NCBI GenBank assembly: GCA_018780645.1
Contig: JADMJJ010000017.1
Location: 1 to 64,000 of the forward strand
Source of the DNA: Burkholderiaceae bacterium
GTDB taxonomy: Bacteria; Pseudomonadota; Gammaproteobacteria; Burkholderiales; Burkholderiaceae_C
DNA length: 64,000 bases
Direction: 5' to 3'
The stretch's first letter is position 1. Each line of letters opens with the position of its first letter. Both the position numbers and the translations under genes were made by a program. Under the pieces are notes generated by a model. It searched no databases, was not told the origin of the DNA, and worked only from the letters and a program-made list of their open reading frames with translations. This document shows, piece by piece, positions 43,161-51,804 of the stretch.

Positions 43161-45893
43161 TTAGGCGTAGAGCGGGTTGATGCGATCGGCCTTGATGCCG
43201 TACTTGGCGATCGCCTCGGCCACCTTGGCCATCGGCACCGTGCCCTCATCAGCTAGCGCCTTCAGTGCGGCGACGACGATGTAGTGCCGGTTGATCTCGA
43301 AGTGCTCGCGCAGCTTGGAGCGGAAGTCGCTGCGACCAAAACCGTCGGTGCCCAGCACCTTGTAGGTACGGTCCTTGGGGATGAAGGCGCGGATCTGCTC
43401 GGCGTAGTTCTTCATATAGTCGGTCGAGGCGATCACCGGGCCGTTGTGCGGCTGCAGCTGCTGCGTCACGAAGGGCACGCGGGCGGCTTCCAGCGGGTGC
43501 AGCAGGCTCCAGCGCTCGGCGTCCTGGCCGTCGCGGGCCAGCTCGTTGAAGCTCGGGCAGCTCCAGACATTGGCGGCCACGCCCCAGTCGTCTTCAAGCA
43601 GCTTCTTGGCGGCCTGGCTTTCGCGCAGGATGGTGCCCGAGCCCAGCAGGTTGACGCGCGGCGCGGACCCGGAGGGGCCCTTCGGTAGCCCGTTGGCGGC
43701 TTCGTCCAGCAGATACATGCCCTTGATGATCTGCTCTTCGGTGCCCGGCTTCAGGCCCGGCTGCGGGTAGTTCTCGTTCAGCAGCGTGATGTAGTAATAC
43801 ACGTTCTCCTGCTTCTCGACCATGCGCTTCAGGCCATGCTGCATGATCACCGCCACTTCGTGCGCGAAGGTCGGGTCGTAGCTGATGCAGTTCGGTATCG
43901 TGCCGGCCAGGATGTGGCTGTGGCCGTCCTCGTGCTGCAGGCCTTCGCCATTCAGCGTGGTGCGACCGGACGTGCCGCCGAGCAGGAAGCCGCGCGCCTG
44001 CATATCACCCGCCGCCCAGGCCAGGTCGCCGATGCGCTGGAAGCCGAACATCGAGTAATAGACGAAGAACGGAATCATCACGCGGTTGTTCGTCGAGTAC
44101 GAGGTTGCCGCGGCAATCCAGCTGGCCATGCCGCCGGCCTCGTTGATGCCTTCCTGCAGGATCTGGCCGGCCTTGTCCTCGCGGTAGTACATCACCTGGT
44201 CCTTGTCGACCGGGGTGTACTTCTGACCATCGGGGTTGTAGATGCCGATTTGGCGGAACAGCCCTTCCATGCCGAAGGTGCGTGCCTCGTCAACGAGGAT
44301 GGGCACGGTGCGCGGGCCCAGATCCTTGTCGCGCAGCAGCTGTGTCAGGAAGCGCACATAGGCCTGGGTGGTCGAGATCTCCCGGCCCTCGGCGGTCGGT
44401 TCCAGCACGGCCTTGAAGGTATCAAGACCCGGCACCACCAGCTGCTCGTCCGACTTCGGACGGCGCTTGGGCAGGTAGCCGCCCAGGCTTTCGCGGCGCT
44501 CGTGCAGATAGCGCATCTCGGGCGTGTCGTCGGCCGGCTTGTAGAACGGGATGCCGTCGGCGATCTGCTGGTCGTTGACCGGAATATTGAAGCGGTCGCG
44601 GAAGCTCTTGATGTCTTCGTCGGTCAGCTTCTTGGTCTGGTGGGCGGTGTTCTTGCCCTCGCCGCTCTTGCCCATGCCGAAGCCCTTGACGGTCTTGATC
44701 AGCATCACGGTCGGCTGGCCGACGGTGTTCACCGCCTTGTGATACGCGGCATAGACCTTTTGCGGGTCATGGCCGCCGCGGTTCAGGCGCCAGATGTCGT
44801 CGTCGCTCATCTTGGCGACCATCTCCAAGAGCTTGGGATGCTGGCCGAAAAAGTTCTTGCGCACGAAGGCACCGTCATTGGCCTTCATCGCCTGATAGTC
44901 ACCATCGACGGTGTCCATCATCACCTTGCGCAGCAGGCCGTCCTTGTCGCGGGCCAGCAGCGGGTCCCAGTAGCCGCCCCAGATCAGCTTGATGACGTTC
45001 CAGCCCGAGCCGCGGAACTCGCCCTCCAGCTCCTGAATGATCTTGCCGTTGCCGCGCACCGGGCCGTCCAGGCGCTGCAGATTGCAGTTGACGACGAAGA
45101 TCAGGTTGTCGAGCTTCTCGCGGGCGGCCAGGCCGATCGCGCCCAGCGATTCCGGCTCGTCCATCTCGCCGTCGCCCAGGAACACCCAGACCTTGCGCTT
45201 GCTGGTATCGGCGATGCCGCGGGCATGCAGATACTTCAGGAAGCGGGCCTGGTAGATCGCCATCAAGGGACCCAGGCCCATGGACACGGTCGGGAACTGC
45301 CAGAACTCGGGCATCAGCTTCGGATGCGGATAGCTGGACAGGCCCTTGCCGTCCACCTCCTGGCGGAAGCTCAGCAGCTGCTCCTCGCTGATGCGGCCTT
45401 CCAGGAAGGCGCGGGCATAGATGCCGGGCGCCGAATGGCCCTGGATGTAGAGCAGGTCGCCGCCATGGCCCTCGCTGTCGCCATGCCAGAAATGGTTGAA
45501 GCCGCAGCCCAGCATGGTCGCCAGCGAAGCAAAGCTGGAGATGTGGCCGCCGAGGTCACCGCCGTCCTCGGGGTGCAGGCGATTGGCCTTGACGACCATG
45601 GCCATCGCGTTCCAGCGCATATAGGCGCGCAGGCGTTCCTCGATCTCGATATTGCCGGGAAAGCGCTCTTCCTGGTGGGTCGGGATGGTGTTGACGTAGG
45701 CCGTCTTGGCCGAGAACGGCACGTCGATGCCGGCCTGGCGTGCATGGTCAATCAGTTGTTCGAGCAGGAAGTGGGCGCGGTCACCACCCTCGCTGCCAAT
45801 GACGGCGGACAGGGCGTCCAGCCACTCGCGGGTTTCTTGCGAATCCTCATCATTGGCGCTGGCGCCTAGATAGGGTTGGGGGATGGCGCTCAT
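43161..45893 (-). CDS. aceE: Pyruvate dehydrogenase E1 component
   Basis: The 910-residue homodimeric-type E1 decarboxylates pyruvate using thiamine diphosphate. It shows the ThDP motif GDGEMDEPESLGAIGLAAREKLDNLIFVVNCN and conserved segments HLHPEDGGDLGGHISSFASL-like (GGHISSFASLATMLG), GFGRSDFRSKLREHFEINRHYI near the end, all typical of AceE. ATG at 45893 has AGGAGACGAG upstream. First gene of the aceE-aceF-lpdA operon, divergent from a PAS kinase. Confidence 0.96.
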   Translation of the reverse strand: MSAIPQPYLGASANDEDSQETREWLDALSAVIGSEGGDRAHFLLEQLIDHARQAGIDVPFSAKTAYVNTIPTHQEERFPGNIEIEERLRAYMRWNAMAMVVKANRLHPEDGGDLGGHISSFASLATMLGCGFNHFWHGDSEGHGGDLLYIQGHSAPGIYARAFLEGRISEEQLLSFRQEVDGKGLSSYPHPKLMPEFWQFPTVSMGLGPLMAIYQARFLKYLHARGIADTSKRKVWVFLGDGEMDEPESLGAIGLAAREKLDNLIFVVNCNLQRLDGPVRGNGKIIQELEGEFRGSGWNVIKLIWGGYWDPLLARDKDGLLRKVMMDTVDGDYQAMKANDGAFVRKNFFGQHPKLLEMVAKMSDDDIWRLNRGGHDPQKVYAAYHKAVNTVGQPTVMLIKTVKGFGMGKSGEGKNTAHQTKKLTDEDIKSFRDRFNIPVNDQQIADGIPFYKPADDTPEMRYLHERRESLGGYLPKRRPKSDEQLVVPGLDTFKAVLEPTAEGREISTTQAYVRFLTQLLRDKDLGPRTVPILVDEARTFGMEGLFRQIGIYNPDGQKYTPVDKDQVMYYREDKAGQILQEGINEAGGMASWIAAATSYSTNNRVMIPFFVYYSMFGFQRIGDLAWAAGDMQARGFLLGGTSGRTTLNGEGLQHEDGHSHILAGTIPNCISYDPTFAHEVAVIMQHGLKRMVEKQENVYYYITLLNENYPQPGLKPGTEEQIIKGMYLLDEAANGLPKGPSGSAPRVNLLGSGTILRESQAAKKLLEDDWGVAANVWSCPSFNELARDGQDAERWSLLHPLEAARVPFVTQQLQPHNGPVIASTDYMKNYAEQIRAFIPKDRTYKVLGTDGFGRSDFRSKLREHFEINRHYIVVAALKALADEGTVPMAKVAEAIAKYGIKADRINPLYA

Positions 45894-46042
45894 GCTCGTC
45901 TCCTGAATTAGGCGTACACAACTATTTTGTCGCGAGCGAAGTTTCGCACAAGTTTTTGGAATTTCAAATAGCGCTAGTCGATTTCATTATGTGGGATATA
46001 CGTATTTCTGGATGACTTCCGGCTCCCTCGATAATCGACGCC
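45894..46042. promoter_or_regulatory. Divergent promoter region of aceE and the PAS kinase
   Basis: A 149-base region, distinctly AT-richer than its flanks, with runs such as AACTATTTTGTCG and AAGTTTTTGGAATTTCAAAT. It must drive the pyruvate dehydrogenase operon leftward and the sensor kinase operon rightward. I cannot assign exact hexamers; the low GC content supports active promoters. Confidence 0.55.
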
Positions 46043-48595
46043 ATGCAACTCTCCTTTTCCGTTCCCACGGCTCTGCGCGAATTCGGCCTGCTGCTCAAGC
46101 GCCGCTATGCCACCTGGTGGCGACGCCAGTCGCCGGCGCGGCAGGACCGCTTTGCCACGCTGGGCCCGCTGATCTCGGTGATGCTGTTCCTGGCGGCCAT
46201 CATTGCGGCCTTCTGGTATCTGCGGAACGAGGAAAACGAGCGCGAGGCCGAGGCCGTCAAGCGCGACACCGAAATCGCCCAGCAGCAGATACGCCTGCGC
46301 CTGATCGAGAACCAGGAACAGCTGGTGCGCATCGCCCGCGAGCTGGTGACGCGCAGCATAGACACGCAGGAGTTCATCGCCCAGACCGCCAGCTTCACCC
46401 GCGAAAGCCCCGAGATCACGCAGATCACCTGGGTCAATGCACGGCGCGAGCGCAAGGCCAGCATCACGGCCTCGAGCTTCCACCCGGAGACCGACCCGAT
46501 CTCCGACAAGCGGGACCCGTCGATGCCGGTGGCCGGCTCGGGCGCCCCCTCGGAAATCGCCTTCACCAATGCCAAGGAGCGGCGCCAGCCGATCTACTCG
46601 CCGCCGTTCACCGACGCGAGCGGCACCAATGTGTTCCAGATCCATGTGCCGCTGCTGGACCGCAGCGGCTTTTCGGGCACCTTGATCGCCGAGTATTCGG
46701 TCGAGGCGCTGCTGCGCTACTACGTGCCCAGCGAGGTGTCGGCGCGTCATCCGGTCGCCGTGCTGGACGCCAGCGACCAGGTGCTGACCAGCACCGTCAC
46801 GCCGATGCCCGGCCAGGTGCCCAGGCGCCCCAGCATCCTGCACGAGGTGCCGCTGGCGCCTGCCGTCAATGGCCTGGTGCTGCGCGGCCAGGGCTATCGC
46901 ACCTCGATCGGCCTGATCAGCAACACGCTGTTCTGGATGGTCTTGTCGCTGTCGGGCCTGACGGTGTGGATGCTTCTGGGCACCTGGCGCCATATGCGCC
47001 GGCGGCTGCAGATGCAGAACGCGCTGGTGTCGGAGACCAATTTTCGCCGGGCGATGGAGAACTCGATGCTGACCGGCATGCGCGCCATGGACATGGACGC
47101 GCGCATCACCTACGTCAATCCGGCCTTCTGCGCGATGACCGGCTTCTCAGAGAACGATCTGATCGGGCGCCGCCCGCCCTTCCCGCACTGGCCGCGGGAC
47201 CGCTTCGAAGAGAACGCCCGACTGCTGCAGCAGGAACTGCAGGGCCGCAGCCCGGCCGGCGGCATCGAGGTCAAGGTGATGCGCAAGGACGGCAGCCTGT
47301 TCGATGCGCGCATGTATGTCTCGCCGCTGATCGACCCCAAGGGTGCGCAAAGCGGCTGGATGACTTCGATGACCAATATCACCGAGGCCAAGCGGGTGCG
47401 CGACCAGCTCTCGGCCTCGCACGAGCGCTTCACCACGGTGCTGGAGGGACTCGATGCTGCGGTATCCGTGCTCTCGGTCCAGCAGGGTGAGTTGCTGTTC
47501 GCCAATCGCTCGTATCGGCTGTGGTTCGGTGCCGACCCCGGTGGCCATGCGTTGCTGGCCGGCAGCCAGATGGGCGAGACCGGTGGCAGCAAGGGCGATG
47601 CGGGTGAGGCGGTGGACTCCTTGAGCGGCCTGCCGACGCAGGAGCTGACCGAGGTGGGCTCGGATCCGCGCGAAGTCTTCATCGAGGCGCTGGGCATGTG
47701 GTTCGACGTGCGCGCGCGCTATCTGCAGTGGACCGACGGGCGCCTGGCGCAGATGCTGATCGCCACCGACATCACCGCCCGGCTGCGCGCCGAGGCGGTG
47801 GCCGCCCAGCAGGCCGAGAAGGCCCAGGTCACCAGCCGGCTGATGACCATGGGCGAGATGGCCTCGTCGGTCGCCCACGAGCTGAACCAGCCACTGACGG
47901 CCATCACCAACTACTGCAACGGCATGGTCTCGCGCGTCAAGGCCGACACCATACGCACCGAGGATCTGCTGGTGGCGCTGGAGAAGACCGCCAAGCAGGC
48001 CCAGCGCGCCGGCCAGATCATCCACCGCATCCGCGCCTTCGTGAAGCGCAGCGAGCCGCAGCGCCAGCCGTCGGCGGCGACACAGATCGTCGAGGACGCA
48101 GTCGAGCTGGCCGGCATCGAGCTGCGCCGGCGCAATGTCGCCATCCACAGCTATGTCGCCCAGCGCCTGCCTATGCTGATGGTGGACCCCATCCTGATCG
48201 AGCAGGTGGTGCTGAACCTGTTGAAGAACGCCGCCGAGGCGATAGACAACGCCAACCTGCCGGCCTCGCGCCGCCACATCGAGCTGCGCGTCGTGCCGCG
48301 CCATACGCCAGAGGAAGGCGGCGGCATCGAGTTCAGCGTCACCGATATGGGACCGGGCCTGCCCGAGGAGGTGATCAGCCGGCTTTACGAGGCCTTCTTC
48401 TCGACCAAGGCCGATGGCCTGGGCATAGGGCTATCCCTGTGTCGCTCCATCATCGAGTCACATCGGGGCAGAATCCGTGCCCAGAACTTATACAATGGCC
48501 CAGCCGTCGTGGGCTGCCGTTTCTCGTTCACCATCCCAGTGGACATCCCGCGACCCGAGCCCGCAGGGGCTGTGAACATTTCTGCGACACCATGA
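46043..48595 (+). CDS. Membrane PAS sensor histidine kinase
   Basis: An 850-residue kinase with two membrane helices (about residues 42-60 and 296-314) enclosing a periplasmic sensor domain, then two PAS regions (FRRAMENSMLTGMRAMDMDA; TTVLEGLDAAVSVLSVQQ), and a HisKA/HATPase core. The phosphoacceptor is H612 in MGEMASSVAHELNQPLTAI; the ATPase shows NLLKNAAEAIDNA, DMGPGLPEE and GLGIGLSLCRSII. The signature resembles FixL/DctS-type kinases. It overlaps its response regulator gene by four bases (ATGA). It is divergent from aceE; the signal is unknown. Confidence 0.88.
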   Translation: MQLSFSVPTALREFGLLLKRRYATWWRRQSPARQDRFATLGPLISVMLFLAAIIAAFWYLRNEENEREAEAVKRDTEIAQQQIRLRLIENQEQLVRIARELVTRSIDTQEFIAQTASFTRESPEITQITWVNARRERKASITASSFHPETDPISDKRDPSMPVAGSGAPSEIAFTNAKERRQPIYSPPFTDASGTNVFQIHVPLLDRSGFSGTLIAEYSVEALLRYYVPSEVSARHPVAVLDASDQVLTSTVTPMPGQVPRRPSILHEVPLAPAVNGLVLRGQGYRTSIGLISNTLFWMVLSLSGLTVWMLLGTWRHMRRRLQMQNALVSETNFRRAMENSMLTGMRAMDMDARITYVNPAFCAMTGFSENDLIGRRPPFPHWPRDRFEENARLLQQELQGRSPAGGIEVKVMRKDGSLFDARMYVSPLIDPKGAQSGWMTSMTNITEAKRVRDQLSASHERFTTVLEGLDAAVSVLSVQQGELLFANRSYRLWFGADPGGHALLAGSQMGETGGSKGDAGEAVDSLSGLPTQELTEVGSDPREVFIEALGMWFDVRARYLQWTDGRLAQMLIATDITARLRAEAVAAQQAEKAQVTSRLMTMGEMASSVAHELNQPLTAITNYCNGMVSRVKADTIRTEDLLVALEKTAKQAQRAGQIIHRIRAFVKRSEPQRQPSAATQIVEDAVELAGIELRRRNVAIHSYVAQRLPMLMVDPILIEQVVLNLLKNAAEAIDNANLPASRRHIELRVVPRHTPEEGGGIEFSVTDMGPGLPEEVISRLYEAFFSTKADGLGIGLSLCRSIIESHRGRIRAQNLYNGPAVVGCRFSFTIPVDIPRPEPAGAVNISATP

Positions 48596-49215
48596 GCCTG
48601 ATCCCCAAAAAAGGTACTGTTTACGTGGTCGATGACGACGAGGCCGTGCGCGATTCGCTGCAATGGTTGCTCGAAGGCAAGGACTACCGCGTCAAGTGCT
48701 TTGACTCGTCCGAGTCCTTTCTGAGCCGTTACGACTCGCGTGAAGTGGCCTGCCTGATCTGCGACATCCGCATGGACGGCATGAGCGGCCTGGAGCTGCA
48801 GGACCGCCTGATGGAGCGCCACTCGCCGTTGCCCATCGTCTTCATCACCGGCCATGGCGACGTGCCTATGGCCGTGCAGACGATGAAGAAGGGCGCGATG
48901 GACTTCATCGAGAAGCCGTTCAAGGAAGAAGAGCTCTTGAACCTGGTCGAGCGCATGCTGGATCAGGCCCGCTCGGCCTTCAGCCAGCACCAGGAAGCCG
49001 CCAGCCGCGACGCCCTGCTGAGCCGCCTGACGACCCGCGAAGCCCAAGTGCTGGAGCGCATCGTCGCCGGCCGCCTGAACAAGCAAATCGCCGATGACCT
49101 GGGCATCAGCATCAAGACGGTGGAGGCGCACCGCGCCAACATCATGGAAAAGCTGAACGCCAACACGGTGGCCGATCTGCTGAAGATCGCCCTCGGCGCG
49201 CCCGCCAAGACTTGA
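48592..49215 (+). CDS. FixJ/TodT-type response regulator
   Basis: The 207-residue partner of the PAS kinase. The receiver opens TVYVVDDDEAVRDSLQWLLE with phosphorylation site D58 in LICDIRMDGMSG, T in FITGHGD and K in FIEKPFKEEEL; the C-terminal LuxR-type helix-turn-helix is LTTREAQVLERIVAGRLNKQIADDLGISIKTVEAHR. It begins inside the kinase stop (ATGA overlap). It likely regulates transcription; its targets, possibly including divergent aceE, are unverified. Confidence 0.92.
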   Translation: MSLIPKKGTVYVVDDDEAVRDSLQWLLEGKDYRVKCFDSSESFLSRYDSREVACLICDIRMDGMSGLELQDRLMERHSPLPIVFITGHGDVPMAVQTMKKGAMDFIEKPFKEEELLNLVERMLDQARSAFSQHQEAASRDALLSRLTTREAQVLERIVAGRLNKQIADDLGISIKTVEAHRANIMEKLNANTVADLLKIALGAPAKT

Positions 49216-49233
49216 CGCACCCGATCTTTCAAC

Positions 49234-49261
49234 AAGGCCGCTGCCAACACAGCGGCCTTTT
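49234..49261 (+). terminator. Rho-independent terminator after the FixJ-type regulator
   Basis: AAGGCCGCTG (49234-49243), loop CCAACA, CAGCGGCCTT (49250-49259) continuing into TT. A 10-bp perfect stem with T-run ends the kinase/regulator transcript ahead of folD. Confidence 0.8.
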
Positions 49262-49284
49262 GCATTCCTGAAAAGGACGCCCTC

Positions 49285-50142
49285 ATGACTGCCCAACGTA
49301 TCGACGGTAACGCCCTCTCGACCCAGATCCGCGCCGAAGTGGCGCAACGCGCCGCTGCGCTGACGGCCCGCGGCCACCAGCCCGGACTGGCCGTGATCCT
49401 GGTCGGCGAGGACCCGGCCAGCCAGGTCTATGTGCGCAACAAGGTCAAGGCCTGTGCCGACAACGGCCTGCATTCGGTGTTCGAGAAGTACGAGCCGACG
49501 ATGAGCGAGGCCGAATTGCTGGCCCGCATCGATGCCTTGAACAAGGACCCCGCCATCCACGGCATCCTGGTGCAGATGCCGCTGCCCAAGCACATCGACC
49601 CGCACAAGGTCATCGAGGCGATCGCGCCGACCAAGGATGTCGACGGCTATTCGACCCTCAGCGCCGGCGAACTGATGACCAATGCGCCCGGTTTTCGCCC
49701 CTGCACGCCCTATGGCTGCATGAAGCTGATCGAGAGCACCGGCATCGATCTGCGCGGCAAGCATGCGGTGGTGATAGGCCGCTCCAACACGGTCGGCAAG
49801 CCGATGGCCCTGCTGCTGCTGCAGGCCAATGCGACGGTGACGATCTGCCACAGCGCCACCGCCGACATCGGCTTTCATACACGCCAGGCCGATATCGTCG
49901 TGGCCGCCGTGGGCCGGCGCAATGTGCTGACCGCCGATATGGTCAAGCCCGGCGCCATCGTCATCGACGTGGGCATCAATCGCAATGAGGAGAACAAGCT
50001 CTGCGGCGATGTGGACTTCGCGCCGGTGGCCGAGCTGGCCTCCTACATCACGCCGGTGCCCGGCGGCGTGGGCCCGATGACGATCACGATGCTGCTGGTC
50101 AACACGATAGAGTCGGCCGAGCGCGTGGCGGCCGCCGCCTAA
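49285..50142 (+). CDS. folD: Methylenetetrahydrofolate dehydrogenase/cyclohydrolase
   Basis: The 285-residue bifunctional enzyme interconverts 5,10-methylene-, methenyl- and 10-formyl-tetrahydrofolate in one-carbon metabolism. Signatures: [16 protein letters not shown] (catalytic lysine), [13 protein letters not shown], and the C-terminal [13 protein letters not shown]. The cofactor site is [20 protein letters not shown] at 49285 has an AAGGA site. It ends four bases into the convergent sulfatase-fold gene. Confidence 0.96.
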   Translation: MTAQRIDGNALSTQIRAEVAQRAAALTARGHQPGLAVILVGEDPASQVYVRNKVKACADNGLHSVFEKYEPTMSEAELLARIDALNKDPAIHGILVQMPLPKHIDPHKVIEAIAPTKDVDGYSTLSAGELMTNAPGFRPCTPYGCMKLIESTGIDLRGKHAVVIGRSNTVGKPMALLLLQANATVTICHSATADIGFHTRQADIVVAAVGRRNVLTADMVKPGAIVIDVGINRNEENKLCGDVDFAPVAELASYITPVPGGVGPMTITMLLVNTIESAERVAAAA

Positions 50143-51626
50143 TCGCCGACGGCGTCGCCGCCCCACAGCTTCGCGAACAGCGGCGAATGGCAAGCCAGGC
50201 GGCCGTCGGCCGTCGCGAAGCCGTCCCGCTCAACCAGCGTCGGCGGCGCACCTGGCGCCAGCAGCGACACGCCCAGCCCCAGCCGGTGCGCCTGCGGCGC
50301 CCAGCTCAGGCCTGCGGCCTCGGCCAGCGTGGGCAGCACATCAACATGGCTGAACTGGCGCTGCGCGTCGGGCGCCGGCAGCTCGCGCCCATGGCCGTCG
50401 AAGCGGGCCAGCACATGGAAGACGGTGCGCGAACCGTCAGCCGGCGGCCTCAGCCTGTCGGCCAGCAGCTGCTGCGGCGCCAGATGATCGCCCATGATCC
50501 ACATCACCTTGGGTCGGCCGTCGGCCTGCTCGGTGAAGCGGCGCGCCAGCTGCTCGATCATGCGATCGGTGCAGCGCAGCGCGTCGGTCATCAGCACCGG
50601 CGCGGCGACGTCCGATCCATCGGCCCGCGGCGGCGCACAGCCAGGGTCTTCACTGCCGGCCGGGCCATGGGTGTTGACGGTCAGCAGGATGTGCATGCGC
50701 GGCTCATCGTCCCGGCGGGGCCGGTTCATATCGGCCCAGGCCTGCTCGCTCAAGGCGCTGTCCAGCAGGCCCCAACCCTCGGCCGACACGGCCACGCCGC
50801 GCGCCTGCCATTGCTCGCGACCGAAGCGGCGCTGCACCTGGTGGCTGGCCAGGAAACGGCCCTTGCCGGCGAACTGCAGCGAGGCACCGCCGTAAAAGCT
50901 GATGTCCCAGCCCTGGGCGGCCAGCAGATCGGTCAGGCAACGGCCCTGGTCGAAGAACTGCTGTGAGTACTCGAATGACTGCCGGCTCATCAGCCCCACC
51001 GGCTGCAGCGGCACGCCGCACAGCGCGGTGAACAGGCCGCCCACCGTCCAGCTCGCGCCGCTGAGATTGCGCAGCGCGCCAAAGGTCTGGTGCGCCTCGT
51101 GCCAGCGGCTGAGCCGGGGCAGCGGTGCCTGGCTGGCATCGAGCGGCCGAGTGTAGGCCTCGTCCAGCGACTCGACGAAGACGAGCAGGATATCGGGCCG
51201 CTGGGCCGGGGATGCCTGTGCCCGCAGCGTCTGCATTGAGGGATCGACGTAGTGCTGGGCCAGGTAGTCGCCGTCGCCGGGCAGGCAGGGGTCCTTGACG
51301 GTGGCGGCCACCGAGGCCGCCGCGCCGAGACCCAGCAGCCCCCACAGCGCCAGGCAGCCGCGCCGTCCTGTGCAGCGCAGCGCCGCCAGCAGCAGCAGGC
51401 TCAGCAACAGGGTGCCGCCCAGATAGCGCCAGGCGCGCGACAGCATGCGCGGGTCGCTGTAGTCCAGGCCGCCGTGCTGCAGATGGAACAGCACCTGGTC
51501 CCAGGTCACCGGCCCCAGATACTTGCGCAGAAACCAGCTGCCGGTGATGACGAAGAGCAGCGCATACAGCGCCAGCAGGGCCGGCAGCCAGCGCCTTGCT
51601 GCCGAAGGGCTTGAAGAAGGGTTCAC
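50139..51626 (-). CDS. Sulfatase-fold membrane protein (LTA synthase/OpgB-like)
   Basis: A 495-residue protein with an N-terminal group of hydrophobic helices (about residues 10-125) and a periplasmic sulfatase-type domain. Visible are [13 protein letters not shown] (metal acidic residue), the [14 protein letters not shown] nucleophile region (serine/threonine), [12 protein letters not shown] and [10 protein letters not shown] with the DH metal pair. The arrangement resembles phosphoglycerol transferases such as OpgB/LtaS. The GTG at 51626 is chosen because GGGAG lies six bases upstream; a longer frame reaches into the prlC promoter. The transferred group is inferred. Confidence 0.8.
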   Translation of the reverse strand: MNPSSSPSAARRWLPALLALYALLFVITGSWFLRKYLGPVTWDQVLFHLQHGGLDYSDPRMLSRAWRYLGGTLLLSLLLLAALRCTGRRGCLALWGLLGLGAAASVAATVKDPCLPGDGDYLAQHYVDPSMQTLRAQASPAQRPDILLVFVESLDEAYTRPLDASQAPLPRLSRWHEAHQTFGALRNLSGASWTVGGLFTALCGVPLQPVGLMSRQSFEYSQQFFDQGRCLTDLLAAQGWDISFYGGASLQFAGKGRFLASHQVQRRFGREQWQARGVAVSAEGWGLLDSALSEQAWADMNRPRRDDEPRMHILLTVNTHGPAGSEDPGCAPPRADGSDVAAPVLMTDALRCTDRMIEQLARRFTEQADGRPKVMWIMGDHLAPQQLLADRLRPPADGSRTVFHVLARFDGHGRELPAPDAQRQFSHVDVLPTLAEAAGLSWAPQAHRLGLGVSLLAPGAPPTLVERDGFATADGRLACHSPLFAKLWGGDAVGD

Positions 51627-51804
51627 ATCAAGCTCCCAAGTCGCAAAACCTGCAGTCTGCGCAAGGCCGGTTGCGCAGTTTTGTGTGCATGTGTCCGGAC
51701 GTGGCCCAAGGTAAACATCTGTTGCGCCGGTGATATCCATGGGCGCAGAGCGCCCGGCCTACAGCGCTTACCATGTCGGTTCCTGCTATCGCCCCACCGC
51801 CTCC
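51627..51804. other. Divergent gap between the sulfatase-fold gene and prlC
   Basis: About 180 bases. It contains a perfect stem-loop CTGCGCAA-GGCCGG-TTGCGCAG (51657-51678) followed on the plus strand by TTTT, resembling an intrinsic terminator that would act on rightward transcripts upstream of prlC, or a leader structure of the leftward gene. Confidence 0.45.

Noticed and set aside
39351-43256. 1301-residue open frame on the plus strand across lpdA and aceF
   Set aside because: It is antisense to two well-supported genes; its long length comes from the Ala/Pro-rich high-GC coding strand, and the translation shows no motif.
43836-45869. 677-residue plus-strand frame opposite aceE
   Set aside because: Antisense to aceE with histidine/leucine-rich low-complexity translation typical of high-GC shadow frames.
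48385-50193. 602-residue minus-strand frame across the FixJ-type regulator and folD
   Set aside because: Crosses a clear terminator and two firm genes; no recognisable domain.
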